Shown: positions 33,400 through 41,821 of the stretch, piece after piece
How the letters are laid out: every line of letters begins with the position of its first letter
Numbering within the stretch: the first letter of the stretch is position 1
Assembly: GCF_000403645.1 (NCBI RefSeq)
Contig: NC_021313.1
Coordinates: 992,001 to 1,056,000 of the forward strand
Reading direction: 5' to 3'
Length of the DNA stretch: 64,000 nucleotides
Source: Salinarchaeum sp. Harcht-Bsk1
GTDB lineage: Archaea; Halobacteriota; Halobacteria; Halobacteriales; Salinarchaeaceae
The notes under the pieces: model-generated
The model's input: only the letters and a program-made list of their open reading frames with translations
Told to the model about the DNA's origin: nothing
Database searches by the model: none
Translations under genes and position numbers: made by a program

Positions 33400-34944
33400 A
33401 TGACCAAGACGATCGTCGTCGGGCTCGACGGGGCGAGCTGGGACCTCCTCGATCCCTGGATCGAGGCTGGCCACCTCCCCACGATCGAGCGGCTCCGCGA
33501 GGAGGGGAGCTGGGCGACGAACCGCAGCTGTTACCCGCCGGTGACCTTCCCGAACTGGAAGGTGTACGCGTCGGGGAAGAATCCCGGCCAGTTCGGCGTG
33601 TTCTGGTTCGAGCGCGTGGACCTCGCGAACGGCACGATCGACGTGATGGAGGGCGCGGACTTCGACACCGCGGAGCTGTGGGACTACCTCAACGACGAAG
33701 GCCACTCGACCGGCGTCGTGAACATGCCCTCGACCTACCCGCCCCGCGAGGTCGACGGGGTGATGATCGCCGGCGGGCCCGACGCCGTCGAGGGCGAGTA
33801 TCGCTCGATCGACTCGGGGTACACGTACCCGCCGGAACTCGCCGAGGAACTCCACGAGCGCTTCGACTACGACGTTCACCCCGATCCGCTCCTCTCTTCG
33901 AACGAGGAAACCGGCGCGGAGGTCGACGAGATCCTGCGTCTGCTCGACCTGCGCTTCGACGTGGCGATCGACGCGTTGCAGGAGCGCGACCTCGACTTCG
34001 TCCACGTCACACTCTTTTACCTCAACGTCATCCACCACTTCTTCTGGGACGCCGAGCCAAGCCTGCGGGCCTGGCAGCTCGTCGACGAGCGCCTCGCGGA
34101 GATCGACGCGATGGAGGGCGTCAACCTCGTGATCACCTCCGATCACGGCAGCATGGAGACCGAGGCAGAGTTCTACATCAACGAGTGGCTCGCCGAGAAC
34201 GGCTACCTCACGAAGGCCCGCTCCGCGGAGTACTACTTCCAGCGCCTGGGCCTGACCCGCGAGCGAGCCCTGGCACTCGCGAAGCGTGCCGGGGCAGTCG
34301 ACCTGCTCGCGAAGGTCGTCCCCGAGCGCATCCAGCGGATGGTGCCCCAGGAGGCCGGCGCGAAGCGCGGGCGGAAGCTGGAGGCGATCGACCTCGCCGA
34401 GACCGCGGCCGTCGCGAGCAGCCAGGGGCCGATCTACCTGAATCCTGACGTCGCGACGGAAGAGACCCGCGAACAGTTGATCGAGGACCTCCGCGCCGTC
34501 ACGGACGACCAGGGCGAGCCGTACTTCCCCGCGGTGTACCGCGGCGAGGAGGTCTATTCGGGCGAGTACGTCGAGGACGGCCCGGACGTCGTCGTGGAGC
34601 AGCGACCCGGAATCCACGTCAACGACGGGCTCGGCGGCGGTGAGGTCGTGACGGAGCCGGATCGCTGGGCCGCAGAGAACACGATGACCGGCATCTTCCT
34701 CGCGACGGGGCCGGACTTCGAGCCGCGGGGCCACATGGACGAGATCGACATGGTCGACGTCGCGCCGACGCTGCTGGCGACCTACGACGTCGCGATCCCG
34801 ACCGACGTCGACGGCGAGGTGTTGGACATCTTCTCAGAGCCGCGCGATCCCGGCACGCGCGAGCCGATCGATCTCGACGACGATCGTGGGAGCGAGGCGG
34901 GCGACGTGGAGGACCGGCTGAAGCAGCTCGGCTACATGGAGTGA
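33400..34944 (+). CDS. Type I phosphodiesterase/nucleotide-pyrophosphatase-like protein
   Basis: This 514-residue alkaline-phosphatase-superfamily member of the NPP type opens with VVGLDGASWDLLDPW. The nucleophile is Thr49 in PPVTFPNWKVYASGKNPG; later metal ligands sit in VITSDHGSMETEAEF and near the C-terminal GIHVND. No signal peptide is present. The tail VEDRLKQLGYME has the shared RLxxLGY ending. It resembles protein 51499-53016 along its whole length (a clear paralogue). Inverted copies of the palindromic element flank it. It probably cleaves or transfers a phospho- or sulfo-ester on sugar nucleotides or lipid-linked glycans; the substrate is unknown. Confidence 0.87.
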   Translation: MTKTIVVGLDGASWDLLDPWIEAGHLPTIERLREEGSWATNRSCYPPVTFPNWKVYASGKNPGQFGVFWFERVDLANGTIDVMEGADFDTAELWDYLNDEGHSTGVVNMPSTYPPREVDGVMIAGGPDAVEGEYRSIDSGYTYPPELAEELHERFDYDVHPDPLLSSNEETGAEVDEILRLLDLRFDVAIDALQERDLDFVHVTLFYLNVIHHFFWDAEPSLRAWQLVDERLAEIDAMEGVNLVITSDHGSMETEAEFYINEWLAENGYLTKARSAEYYFQRLGLTRERALALAKRAGAVDLLAKVVPERIQRMVPQEAGAKRGRKLEAIDLAETAAVASSQGPIYLNPDVATEETREQLIEDLRAVTDDQGEPYFPAVYRGEEVYSGEYVEDGPDVVVEQRPGIHVNDGLGGGEVVTEPDRWAAENTMTGIFLATGPDFEPRGHMDEIDMVDVAPTLLATYDVAIPTDVDGEVLDIFSEPRDPGTREPIDLDDDRGSEAGDVEDRLKQLGYME

Positions 34945-34999
34945 GGTTGAACGGAGGGGATGGTCGCATACCAGACCGTTCACAGCTCGCCGTTTCGAC

Positions 35000-35119
35000 C
35001 TCGAAAGCCCTCGGCGCGCTCGCGGCCGCTGCGCGACATATCCTCGCTCGCTCTGCTCGCTCGGATAGGGGTCACGCAGCGGCCGCCAGACGCGCCTCGC
35101 CCTTTCAGTCCGCCAGGAG
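35000..35119 (-). repeat. Dispersed palindromic element, copy C (inverted)
   Basis: This copy lies on the opposite strand to A and B, with the GGCGGACTGAAAGGGCGAGG end at about 35095-35114 and the CCTCGAAAGCCCTCG end at about 35000-35014. A perfect 12-bp stem pairs 35022-35033 with 35075-35086 and encloses the same core as copy A (CCTATCCGA ... GAGGATAT read on the minus strand). The rest of the 34945-35326 gap shows no gene. AGTAAC is repeated at 35304-35309 and 35320-35325, just before the next start. Confidence 0.8.
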
Positions 35120-35326
35120 GAGCGGTCGGTTGGGAGACTGGTTCCGTGGGCTGGCAGCGGAGCGCCGCCGTCGCCAGCCAGGTTTGCTGTCCTGTGCCAG
35201 AGGGTCGAATTGCTTCGGGGTGGACTGATCGGATAGGTCGATTCGTAGCGGATGCTCCCCCGAGAGTCCGCCAACCGGGTGAGAAGATTTATGCCCCGAG
35301 GTTAGTAACTCACGAGCTGAGTAACC

Positions 35327-36517
35327 ATGTCTGTCATCGTAACCGGTGCGGACGGCTACCTCGGGTGGCCAACCGCCCTCCGGATCGCGGATCGTACCGA
35401 CGAACGCGTCGTCCTCGTGGACAACGGCGGCCGCCGCGAGTGGGTCGAGTCCGTCGGCTCGACGAGCGCGGTACCCATCGCCTCGATGGAAGACCGCCTC
35501 GCGGCCGCGGAGGAGGAACTCGGCCTCGCGAACCTCTCGTACGTCGAGGCGGACCTGACCGATCGCGCCGCGATCGACCAGCTCCTCTCGGTCCACGAGC
35601 CGGATACGATCGTCCACGCCGCGGCCCAGCCCTCCGCGCCGTACTCCCAGATCAACGGCGAGCGGGCGAACTTCACGCAGCACAACAACATGCAGGCCAC
35701 GCGGAACCTCGTCTGGGGGCTCGAGGAGGCCGGCATGACGGACACGCACCTCATCGAGACCACGACCACCGGCGTCTACGGCGCGCCGGAGTTCCCGATC
35801 CCCGAAGGCGGCGCCGTCATGGAGAACGATGGCGATCGCGACGACGTGCCCTTCCCCGCGATGGCGGGCAGCTGGTACCACCTCACGAAGTCCCACGACG
35901 CGGCGAACCTCCGGCTCGCCCACGACCAGTTCGGGATTCCGATCTCGGACGTCCGGACCGCGATCACGTACGGCACGGGCACCGAGGAGACCGAGGCCCA
36001 CCCCGACCTCGCGACGCGCTTCGACTTCGACTACTACTTCGGCGTCGTCGCCCACCGCTTCTGCGCCCAGGCCGTCGCCGGCTACCCGATGACCGTCTAC
36101 GGCAAGGGCGAGCAGCGCAAGCCCTTCATCGCCCTGGAGGACGCCGTCGAGGGGCTCGCGCGGCTCGCGGTCGGCGCGGACGCCGACGACGATCCCGCCG
36201 AGCGGCCCGACGACCACGTCGTCTACAACCAGGTCACCCGCGCGATCAGCATCGTCGAGGTCGCCCAGACGATCGCCGACGTCTCCGGGGAGTTCGACCT
36301 CGACGTCGCCGTCGAGCACTTCGAGAACCCCCGCGACGAGGACGAGACGCACAAGATGGAGATCGAGAACGACCGCTACGCCGACCTGATCGGCGGGCAG
36401 TCGACGGACTACGAGGAAGGCGTCCGGCAGATCCTCGGCGACCTCGTCGAGTACCAGGACACCGTCGCGGCGCACGAGGACCGGTTCCTGCCGGGCGTGC
36501 TGACCGACGATGAGTGA
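35327..36517 (+). CDS. sqdB: UDP-sulfoquinovose synthase (SqdB/Agl3 family)
   Basis: This extended SDR of 396 residues has the family marks of SQD1/SqdB and the Sulfolobus Agl3: GADGYLGWPTALRIADRT at the N-terminus, AAQPSAPYSQI, the catalytic Thr in TTTTGVYGAPEF, the Tyr-x3-Lys of WYHLTKSHDA, and AVAGYPMTVYGKGEQRKPF. The family converts UDP-glucose and sulfite into UDP-6-sulfo-quinovose. In Sulfolobus, Agl3 supplies sulfoquinovose to the N-glycan. Placement among glycosyltransferases and upstream of aglB argues for the same here rather than for a sulfolipid. A TATA-like TTTATG lies about 35 bases before the start. It overlaps the next SDR by eight bases. Confidence 0.88.
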   Translation: MSVIVTGADGYLGWPTALRIADRTDERVVLVDNGGRREWVESVGSTSAVPIASMEDRLAAAEEELGLANLSYVEADLTDRAAIDQLLSVHEPDTIVHAAAQPSAPYSQINGERANFTQHNNMQATRNLVWGLEEAGMTDTHLIETTTTGVYGAPEFPIPEGGAVMENDGDRDDVPFPAMAGSWYHLTKSHDAANLRLAHDQFGIPISDVRTAITYGTGTEETEAHPDLATRFDFDYYFGVVAHRFCAQAVAGYPMTVYGKGEQRKPFIALEDAVEGLARLAVGADADDDPAERPDDHVVYNQVTRAISIVEVAQTIADVSGEFDLDVAVEHFENPRDEDETHKMEIENDRYADLIGGQSTDYEEGVRQILGDLVEYQDTVAAHEDRFLPGVLTDDE

Positions 36518-37514
36518 CGGGGTGGCGGGGGTCGACGCCGACGGGGGCGTGGGCGCCGGCCAGCGCGTCCTCGTGACCGGCGGCTGTGGCTACATCGGGA
36601 GCGCGCTCGTGCCACAGCTCCTCGACGACGACCGGGTTGCCGACGTCGTCGTGCTCGATTCGCTCGCCTCCGGGTCGCCCGCGAACCTCGCGGGATCGGT
36701 CGGCGAGGGGCTCGAGTTCCGGCGCGGCGACGTGCGCGAGTATGGCGACGTCGAGAGCGCCACGCGCGGTGCGGACGCGGTGATCCACCTCGCGGCGATC
36801 ACCGGCGCGGCGTCGACGCACGATCGGCGCGAGGAGACGTTCGCGGTGAACCGCGACGGCACCGAGAACGTCCTCACCGCCGCGGGGAAGTTCGACGTCG
36901 AGAGCGTCGTGGTTGCATCGTCGTGCAACAACTACGGCCGCGTCGCGAGCACGGACATCGACGAAACCGCCGAGCAGAACCCGCTGAACCCCTACGCGGA
37001 GTCGAAGGTCGCGTCGGAGGAGCTGCTCGCCGACGCCATCAACGAGCACGGCTTCGACGGCACGGCACTCCGGATGAGCACCGTCTACGGCTGGGCGCCG
37101 GGGATCCGGTTCAACCTCGTCGTGAACCACTTCGTGTTCCGCGGACTGACCGGGCGGCCGCTGACGGTCTACGGCGACGGCTCGAACTGGCGGCCGTTCG
37201 TCCACGTCGAGGACGCCGCACGGGCCTACGCGGAGGCCGCGCTCAATCCCGACACCTGGTCGCAGCAGGTCTACAACGTCGGCCGGAACGACCAGAACTA
37301 CCGGATCGAGACCGTGGCAGGGGTCGTTCGCGAGGAACTCGATCGAAGCCTCGACGTCACCTACCTCGAGGAGGAACATCCGGGTCCGTCCTACCACGTG
37401 AACTTCGATCGGCTCGCCGAGACCGGCTACGAGCCCGAGTGGACGCTCCGGGAGGGCGTTCGCGACGTCGCCGCGCACCTCGAAGGGTCCGAGGCCGAGG
37501 AGGTGGTGGCGTGA
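36510..37514 (+). CDS. NAD-dependent sugar-nucleotide epimerase/dehydratase
   Basis: This extended SDR of 334 residues has the Rossmann motif TGGCGYIGSALV after an N-terminal acidic tail of about 18 residues, then HLAAITGAASTHDRREETF, the Ser site VASSCNNYGRV and the YAESKVASEEL Tyr-x3-Lys. The GWAPGIRFNLVVNHFV and GDGSNWRPFVHVEDAA segments are common in UDP-glucose 4-epimerase relatives acting on modified sugars. The exact reaction is not predictable. It overlaps the sqdB stop and the next start (GTGA), so sqdB and three SDR-type genes form one operon. Confidence 0.82.
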   Translation: MSDGVAGVDADGGVGAGQRVLVTGGCGYIGSALVPQLLDDDRVADVVVLDSLASGSPANLAGSVGEGLEFRRGDVREYGDVESATRGADAVIHLAAITGAASTHDRREETFAVNRDGTENVLTAAGKFDVESVVVASSCNNYGRVASTDIDETAEQNPLNPYAESKVASEELLADAINEHGFDGTALRMSTVYGWAPGIRFNLVVNHFVFRGLTGRPLTVYGDGSNWRPFVHVEDAARAYAEAALNPDTWSQQVYNVGRNDQNYRIETVAGVVREELDRSLDVTYLEEEHPGPSYHVNFDRLAETGYEPEWTLREGVRDVAAHLEGSEAEEVVA

Positions 37515-38518
37515 CGGCGACGCCCACCGCCGACGACCACGACGTCGGCGACACGCCGACCGTCGCGGTGACCGGCGCCGGCGGCTACATCGGTAGCCGG
37601 GTCCTCCAGATCTTCCAGCGCGAGCATCCCGAGTGGGAGCTCACGGCGATCGACAACGGCTACCGCTCGCAGGTCTGGTCGGTCGGCGACGTCGACATCG
37701 ATCACGTCGACATCCGGGACCGGGGGCGGCTCGAAGACGCACTCTCGGGGGCGGACGTCGTCGTCCACCTCGCGGCGGTCAGCGGCGTCGACGACTGCGA
37801 CGAGAACGCCGACCTCGCCTACGAGGTCAACGTCACCGGAACGAGCAACGTCGCGTGGTTCTGCCGCAAGACCGGCGCGGCGATGGCGTTCCCGTTCTCG
37901 ATGGCGGTACTCGGCGATCCGGAGACGTTCCCGATCACGGCCGACCTGCCGCGGGACCCCATGAACTGGTACGGCCGGACGAAGGCGATCAGCGAGGGCG
38001 ACATTCAGGCTTTCGCCGACGGTGCCTTCCCCGCGCACCTGTTCATGAAGTCCAACCTCTACGGCGATCATCTCGTCGACGACACGGTCGTCTCGAAGCC
38101 CACCGTGATCAACTTCTTCGTCGACCGGGCGCTCTCCGGCGAGACGCTGACGGTGTACGAGCCGGGCACGCAGTCCCGGAACTTCGTCCACGTCAAGGAC
38201 GTCGCGAGGGTCTACCTCCACAGCACGGAGCGGTTGCTCGAACGGCTCGCCGATGGGGAGACCGGCGCCGAGACCTTCGAGGTCGCCAGCGACGAGGACC
38301 CCTCGGTGATGTCGGTCGCGGAGCAGGTCCAGTCGATCGCAGCCGAGGAGACCGGCACCGAACCACCGGTCGAACTCGTCGAGAACCCCCGCTCCGCGGA
38401 GACGATGGTCGAGGACTTCGCGGTGGATACCTCGCGGATTCGCGAGGAATTGGGCTGGGAGGCTCGCCACGACGTGGCCGAGTCGGTCCGCGAACTGCTC
38501 GCTCGGGAGGAGCATTGA
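37511..38518 (+). CDS. NAD-dependent epimerase/dehydratase, atypical
   Basis: This SDR of 335 residues starts at GTG. The nucleotide motif is TGAGGYIGSRVL. HLAAVSGVDDCDENAD and the Ser site PFSMAVLGDPETFPI precede NWYGRTKAISEGD with Tyr-x3-Lys. SNLYGDHLVDDTVVSKPTVI and YEPGTQSRNFVHVKDVA follow. The Ser-Met-Ala-Val-Leu-Gly segment replaces the usual SSxxVYG, so it belongs to a less studied SDR branch. It is the third and last gene of the sqdB operon. The likely job is a further modification of the nucleotide sugar made by its neighbours. Confidence 0.8.
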   Translation: MTATPTADDHDVGDTPTVAVTGAGGYIGSRVLQIFQREHPEWELTAIDNGYRSQVWSVGDVDIDHVDIRDRGRLEDALSGADVVVHLAAVSGVDDCDENADLAYEVNVTGTSNVAWFCRKTGAAMAFPFSMAVLGDPETFPITADLPRDPMNWYGRTKAISEGDIQAFADGAFPAHLFMKSNLYGDHLVDDTVVSKPTVINFFVDRALSGETLTVYEPGTQSRNFVHVKDVARVYLHSTERLLERLADGETGAETFEVASDEDPSVMSVAEQVQSIAAEETGTEPPVELVENPRSAETMVEDFAVDTSRIREELGWEARHDVAESVRELLAREEH

Positions 38519-38545
38519 TAGGCCTCCCCGCGTGAGCCTGGTGCA

Positions 38546-39406
38546 ATGAGGACCGAGGACGAGCGAATCGAACTCCTGCAGTCCCTCGACCTGAAGGAGT
38601 ACGAGGCCACGGCGCTCGCGCACCTCCTGTCGGCGGGCCGGACCACCGCGCCCGACGTCGCCGAGGCGACCGGTATTCCGAAGGCCCGAGTCTACGACGT
38701 ACTCGCGTCGCTGGGGGAGCAGGGGTACGTCAAGGTGATTCCGGGCCGTCCGAAGGAGTACCAGCCCAAATCGCCCGAGGCGGTACTGGAGCGGGCAAAG
38801 GAGAACCGCCGGCAGGCCTACGAGGACTACGTCGGCGAGGTGGAGTCGCTGCGGGAGGACGTTCTCGAGACGTTCGGGCCGCTCTTCGAGCAGGCCGACG
38901 AGGACGTGACGCCGACGGCGGAGCTGTTCCACGTCGTCGACGTCGGGGAGCCGAGCGAGACGGAAACGCGGAGATTGTACAACGTCGCAGAGGAGACGGT
39001 CTACGTGATCACGAACAGCTTCGCGTACTTCGACGCAGTGGAGCCGGCGGTGCGGGATGCGCTGGATCGTGGGGTAGCGGTGTCGGTGCTGTTGCTGGAT
39101 CCGGCGCATCTGCCAGAGGAGAAGGCCGAGGTGCAGTCAGCGATCGTCGAGCGGATTTCGGCGGAGTATCCCGGAGTGGAGTATCGATTCAGTGAGGAGC
39201 GATTACCCTGGCGGGGGACGTTCGTCGATCCGGGAGGGGACTACGAGAGCGGACAGGCGATTTTCCTGACCGAGGAGCCCGACGTGCCCAATCACCGGCG
39301 GCAGGCGGCGATTACGGAGAACGGATCGTTCGTGGCGGGGATGAAGCGGTACTTCGATCTGGTGTGGGAGTATGAAAGCAGGGATGACGTGTCGAGATCG
39401 GGCTAA
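38546..39406 (+). CDS. TrmB-family transcriptional regulator
   Basis: This 286-residue protein has an N-terminal winged helix-turn-helix (about 10-75, including LKEYEATALAHLLSAG and ATGIPKARVYDVLASLGE), a coiled segment (about 85-110) and a C-terminal PLD-like sugar-sensing domain with VYVITNSFAYFDAV and a late FLTEEPDVPNH stretch. TrmB proteins in Archaea bind sugars or sugar phosphates and switch carbohydrate operons. Sitting between the sqdB operon and the glycosyltransferase operon, it could control either according to sugar supply. ATG 38546 is 27 bases after the preceding stop. Confidence 0.85.
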   Translation: MRTEDERIELLQSLDLKEYEATALAHLLSAGRTTAPDVAEATGIPKARVYDVLASLGEQGYVKVIPGRPKEYQPKSPEAVLERAKENRRQAYEDYVGEVESLREDVLETFGPLFEQADEDVTPTAELFHVVDVGEPSETETRRLYNVAEETVYVITNSFAYFDAVEPAVRDALDRGVAVSVLLLDPAHLPEEKAEVQSAIVERISAEYPGVEYRFSEERLPWRGTFVDPGGDYESGQAIFLTEEPDVPNHRRQAAITENGSFVAGMKRYFDLVWEYESRDDVSRSG

Positions 39407-39466
39407 GCCGTACGGGAGGCGCTGAACCGTCACACCCGAGACGTGGGTGAAAAGCGACCCCGCAGG

Positions 39467-39476
39467 CATTTTAACG
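39467..39476 (+). promoter_or_regulatory. TATA-like promoter of the GT2-GT4 operon
   Basis: CATTTTAACG lies with its TTTTAA at 39469-39474, 24-29 bases before the ATG at 39498. This is the spacing of a haloarchaeal TATA box for a leaderless transcript. Confidence 0.45.
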
Positions 39477-39497
39477 GTCGGACTGTTGCTCGAAGGT

Positions 39498-40640
39498 ATG
39501 AACCTCCTGGTGGCCGCGACAGTCGGTATGCTCGCTGTCGCTGCAGTGCCCTACGTGCTCTATCTTGGATTCTATGCCCTGATTCGGCCATCGGGCTCAC
39601 CTGCGAATAAAGAGGCCCAGGAGCCGACGTTGAGCATCGTCCTGCCGACGTTCAACGAAGAGCGAATCGTCGAAGGCAAACTAGAGCGGATCTGCTCGCT
39701 CGACTATCCGATGGATAAGGTAGAGGTTGTGGTCGTCGACGCCAGCGATGACGAGACACCGGATCGAATTCGTGATTTTTTCGCGAACAGGGAGTCACCC
39801 GAATTGACCCTGATTGAGGAAGAGACCCGTCGGGGTCTCGCCCTGGCGCTCAACGACGCGTACGCCGCCGCGAGCAACGAAGTAGTCGTCAAAACAGACT
39901 GTGATTCGGAAGTAGCCGATGGCGCTCTTCGGGAGGCCGTCGCCAATCTCGCCGACCCCCATGTCGCTGCTGTGACCGGTCGAAACGCAGAGGTGCTAGG
40001 TGGTAGCGACGTCGAGTCCGGGTATCGTGGCGTCCAATCGTACATCCAGACGCTCGAGTCACACCTTGATTCGACACTGATCTTTCACGGCCCCTTCTCC
40101 GCGTTCGAGAACGACGCAATCGTCCCGATCGACGAAGACTCGATCGCCGATGACACCGAGCTCGCGCTAAAGATTCGTCGTGGCGGCCAACGGGTACTGT
40201 TCGACCCCGCCATCCGGTACCGAGAGGCGGCACACTCGGCGTTTCGAAAGCGACGCAAGCAGAAGGACCGACGGGCGATGGGTCTACTTCGCTTGCTGGT
40301 CCGCAACCGGGACGCCCTGGGACGGTACGGACGGTACGGCCGCGTCGTGCTGCCATTTAACTGGTGGTTCATGATCGTCTCGCCGTGGCTCCTCGCGGCG
40401 ACGCTGTTGACGGGAACAGTTGCAGGTGTGTCCGTCTTCGGTCCGGCGGGACTGGTCCTGCCGCTCGCAGTCGGTGGGTTCGTCTTCGCAGGATCGCGAG
40501 ATATGCTCGGACCGCTTCAGGCACTGTACGCGGTGTTCGACACACAGGTGTCGCTCTTGCGCGCGGCAATCAAGCTCCTCGCCGGCAAGGGGAGTGCCGT
40601 CTGGGAGATCGACTCGGAACTCCGGGAGGCGTACGAGTGA
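39498..40640 (+). CDS. Family 2 glycosyltransferase, membrane-bound
   Basis: This 380-residue protein has one N-terminal helix, a GT2 domain (LSIVLPTFNEERIVEGKL, VVVDASDDETPDRI, DxD-like KTDCDSEVADG, acceptor-site DDTELALKIRRGG) and three or four C-terminal helices. It resembles processive or lipid-linked hexosyl transferases with C-terminal membrane anchors. The use of a nucleotide sugar at the inner membrane face is certain by family; the sugar is unknown. The next GT4 gene begins within its stop codon (GTGA), so the two act together. Confidence 0.87.
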   Translation: MNLLVAATVGMLAVAAVPYVLYLGFYALIRPSGSPANKEAQEPTLSIVLPTFNEERIVEGKLERICSLDYPMDKVEVVVVDASDDETPDRIRDFFANRESPELTLIEEETRRGLALALNDAYAAASNEVVVKTDCDSEVADGALREAVANLADPHVAAVTGRNAEVLGGSDVESGYRGVQSYIQTLESHLDSTLIFHGPFSAFENDAIVPIDEDSIADDTELALKIRRGGQRVLFDPAIRYREAAHSAFRKRRKQKDRRAMGLLRLLVRNRDALGRYGRYGRVVLPFNWWFMIVSPWLLAATLLTGTVAGVSVFGPAGLVLPLAVGGFVFAGSRDMLGPLQALYAVFDTQVSLLRAAIKLLAGKGSAVWEIDSELREAYE

Positions 40641-41689
40641 ATATCCTGCAGGTCTCACCGCGGTACCCGCCACACACAGGTGGCGTCGAAAAGCAAGTTC
40701 AGGAGCTGAGCGAACGTCTGGTCGATCGCGGACACGAGGTGACGGTCGTGACCGCAGACGCGAGCGACGACGTCGAGAGGCGGGAGACCCGCAACGGCGT
40801 GATCGTTCGGCGCCACGGCTCGCTCACACCCGAGGGAGCGATTCACTTCGCGCCAGGAATTCGGCGCGCCGTCCAGCAGCGTGACGCAAATCTCGTCCAC
40901 GCCCACAACGTCCACTCGCTCCCACTGCCGATCGCGTCCTTCAGTGCAAACGCCCCGGTCATAGCAACGGCGTACTATCACGGAGCGAGTTCGAGTCGGT
41001 GGCGAAACGCCCTCTGGGTTCCGTACCGTCCGGTTGCTCGCCGGGCGCTCCGTCATGCACGTACGGTGACTGCCGTTAGCGAGTGGGAGCGCCGAACGAT
41101 TCGAGACGACTTCGGCGTCGATCCCGAGGTAATCCCGATCGGGCTCGAGACGGCCAAGTTCAGGAATGCAACGCCGATCGACCGCGACCGACCGTACCTC
41201 CTCACCGTATCCCGGCTGGAGGAGTACAAAGGGGTCCAGCACGCTATCAGAGCACTTACCGAGCTACCGGAGTACGACCTGCTCGTCGCTGGCGACGGCC
41301 CCTATCGGGACGACCTCAAGTCGATCGCGAGCGAGGTCGGCGTCGCCGACCGGGTGGAGTTCCTCGGCAATCTCGATCACGACGTTCTCCCCGGATACTA
41401 CGCCGGTGCCGCTGCGTACTGCTCCTTCTCTGAGTTCGAGAGTTTCGGGATTACCGTCGCCGAAGCGCTGGCGAGCGAGACGCCGGCGGTTGTTCTCGAA
41501 GCGACCGCACTGGCCGACTGGACGAAGCGATCGGACGTCGTCGGAGTATCGAACGTGGACACGGAAGCCGTGGCAGGCGCCATCGAGGACGTGATCGGTC
41601 GGGATGCGCCCTCGGCGAGTATCGCGACCTGGGAGGACACCGCCGATCGATACGAGGACCGCTATCGAGCGACGATCGAGAGTGAGTAA
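40637..41689 (+). CDS. GT4-family glycosyltransferase
   Basis: This 350-residue GT-B enzyme begins NILQVSPRYPPHTGGVEKQ, the usual glycine-rich N-terminal loop. The donor-site region is TVSRLEEYKGVQHAI, followed by VAGDGPYRDDL and the Glu-x7-Glu motif FSEFESFGITVAEALA. It is a retaining transferase that extends a lipid-linked glycan in the cytoplasm. GTG 40637 overlaps the GT2 stop. Without homologue data the sugar cannot be named. Confidence 0.88.
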   Translation: MNILQVSPRYPPHTGGVEKQVQELSERLVDRGHEVTVVTADASDDVERRETRNGVIVRRHGSLTPEGAIHFAPGIRRAVQQRDANLVHAHNVHSLPLPIASFSANAPVIATAYYHGASSSRWRNALWVPYRPVARRALRHARTVTAVSEWERRTIRDDFGVDPEVIPIGLETAKFRNATPIDRDRPYLLTVSRLEEYKGVQHAIRALTELPEYDLLVAGDGPYRDDLKSIASEVGVADRVEFLGNLDHDVLPGYYAGAAAYCSFSEFESFGITVAEALASETPAVVLEATALADWTKRSDVVGVSNVDTEAVAGAIEDVIGRDAPSASIATWEDTADRYEDRYRATIESE

Positions 41690-41821
41690 CTCCACAGTGC
41701 CCGATTGTGAGCGGATGTAGCGGGTCGATATTATTGAGGCAGCGCTTCAGATTCGATTCAGCTCTCGAATAGCCCACCCGAGAGCGAACAGCATTTACTG
41801 TGCGGGGTCGGGAGTACTGGC

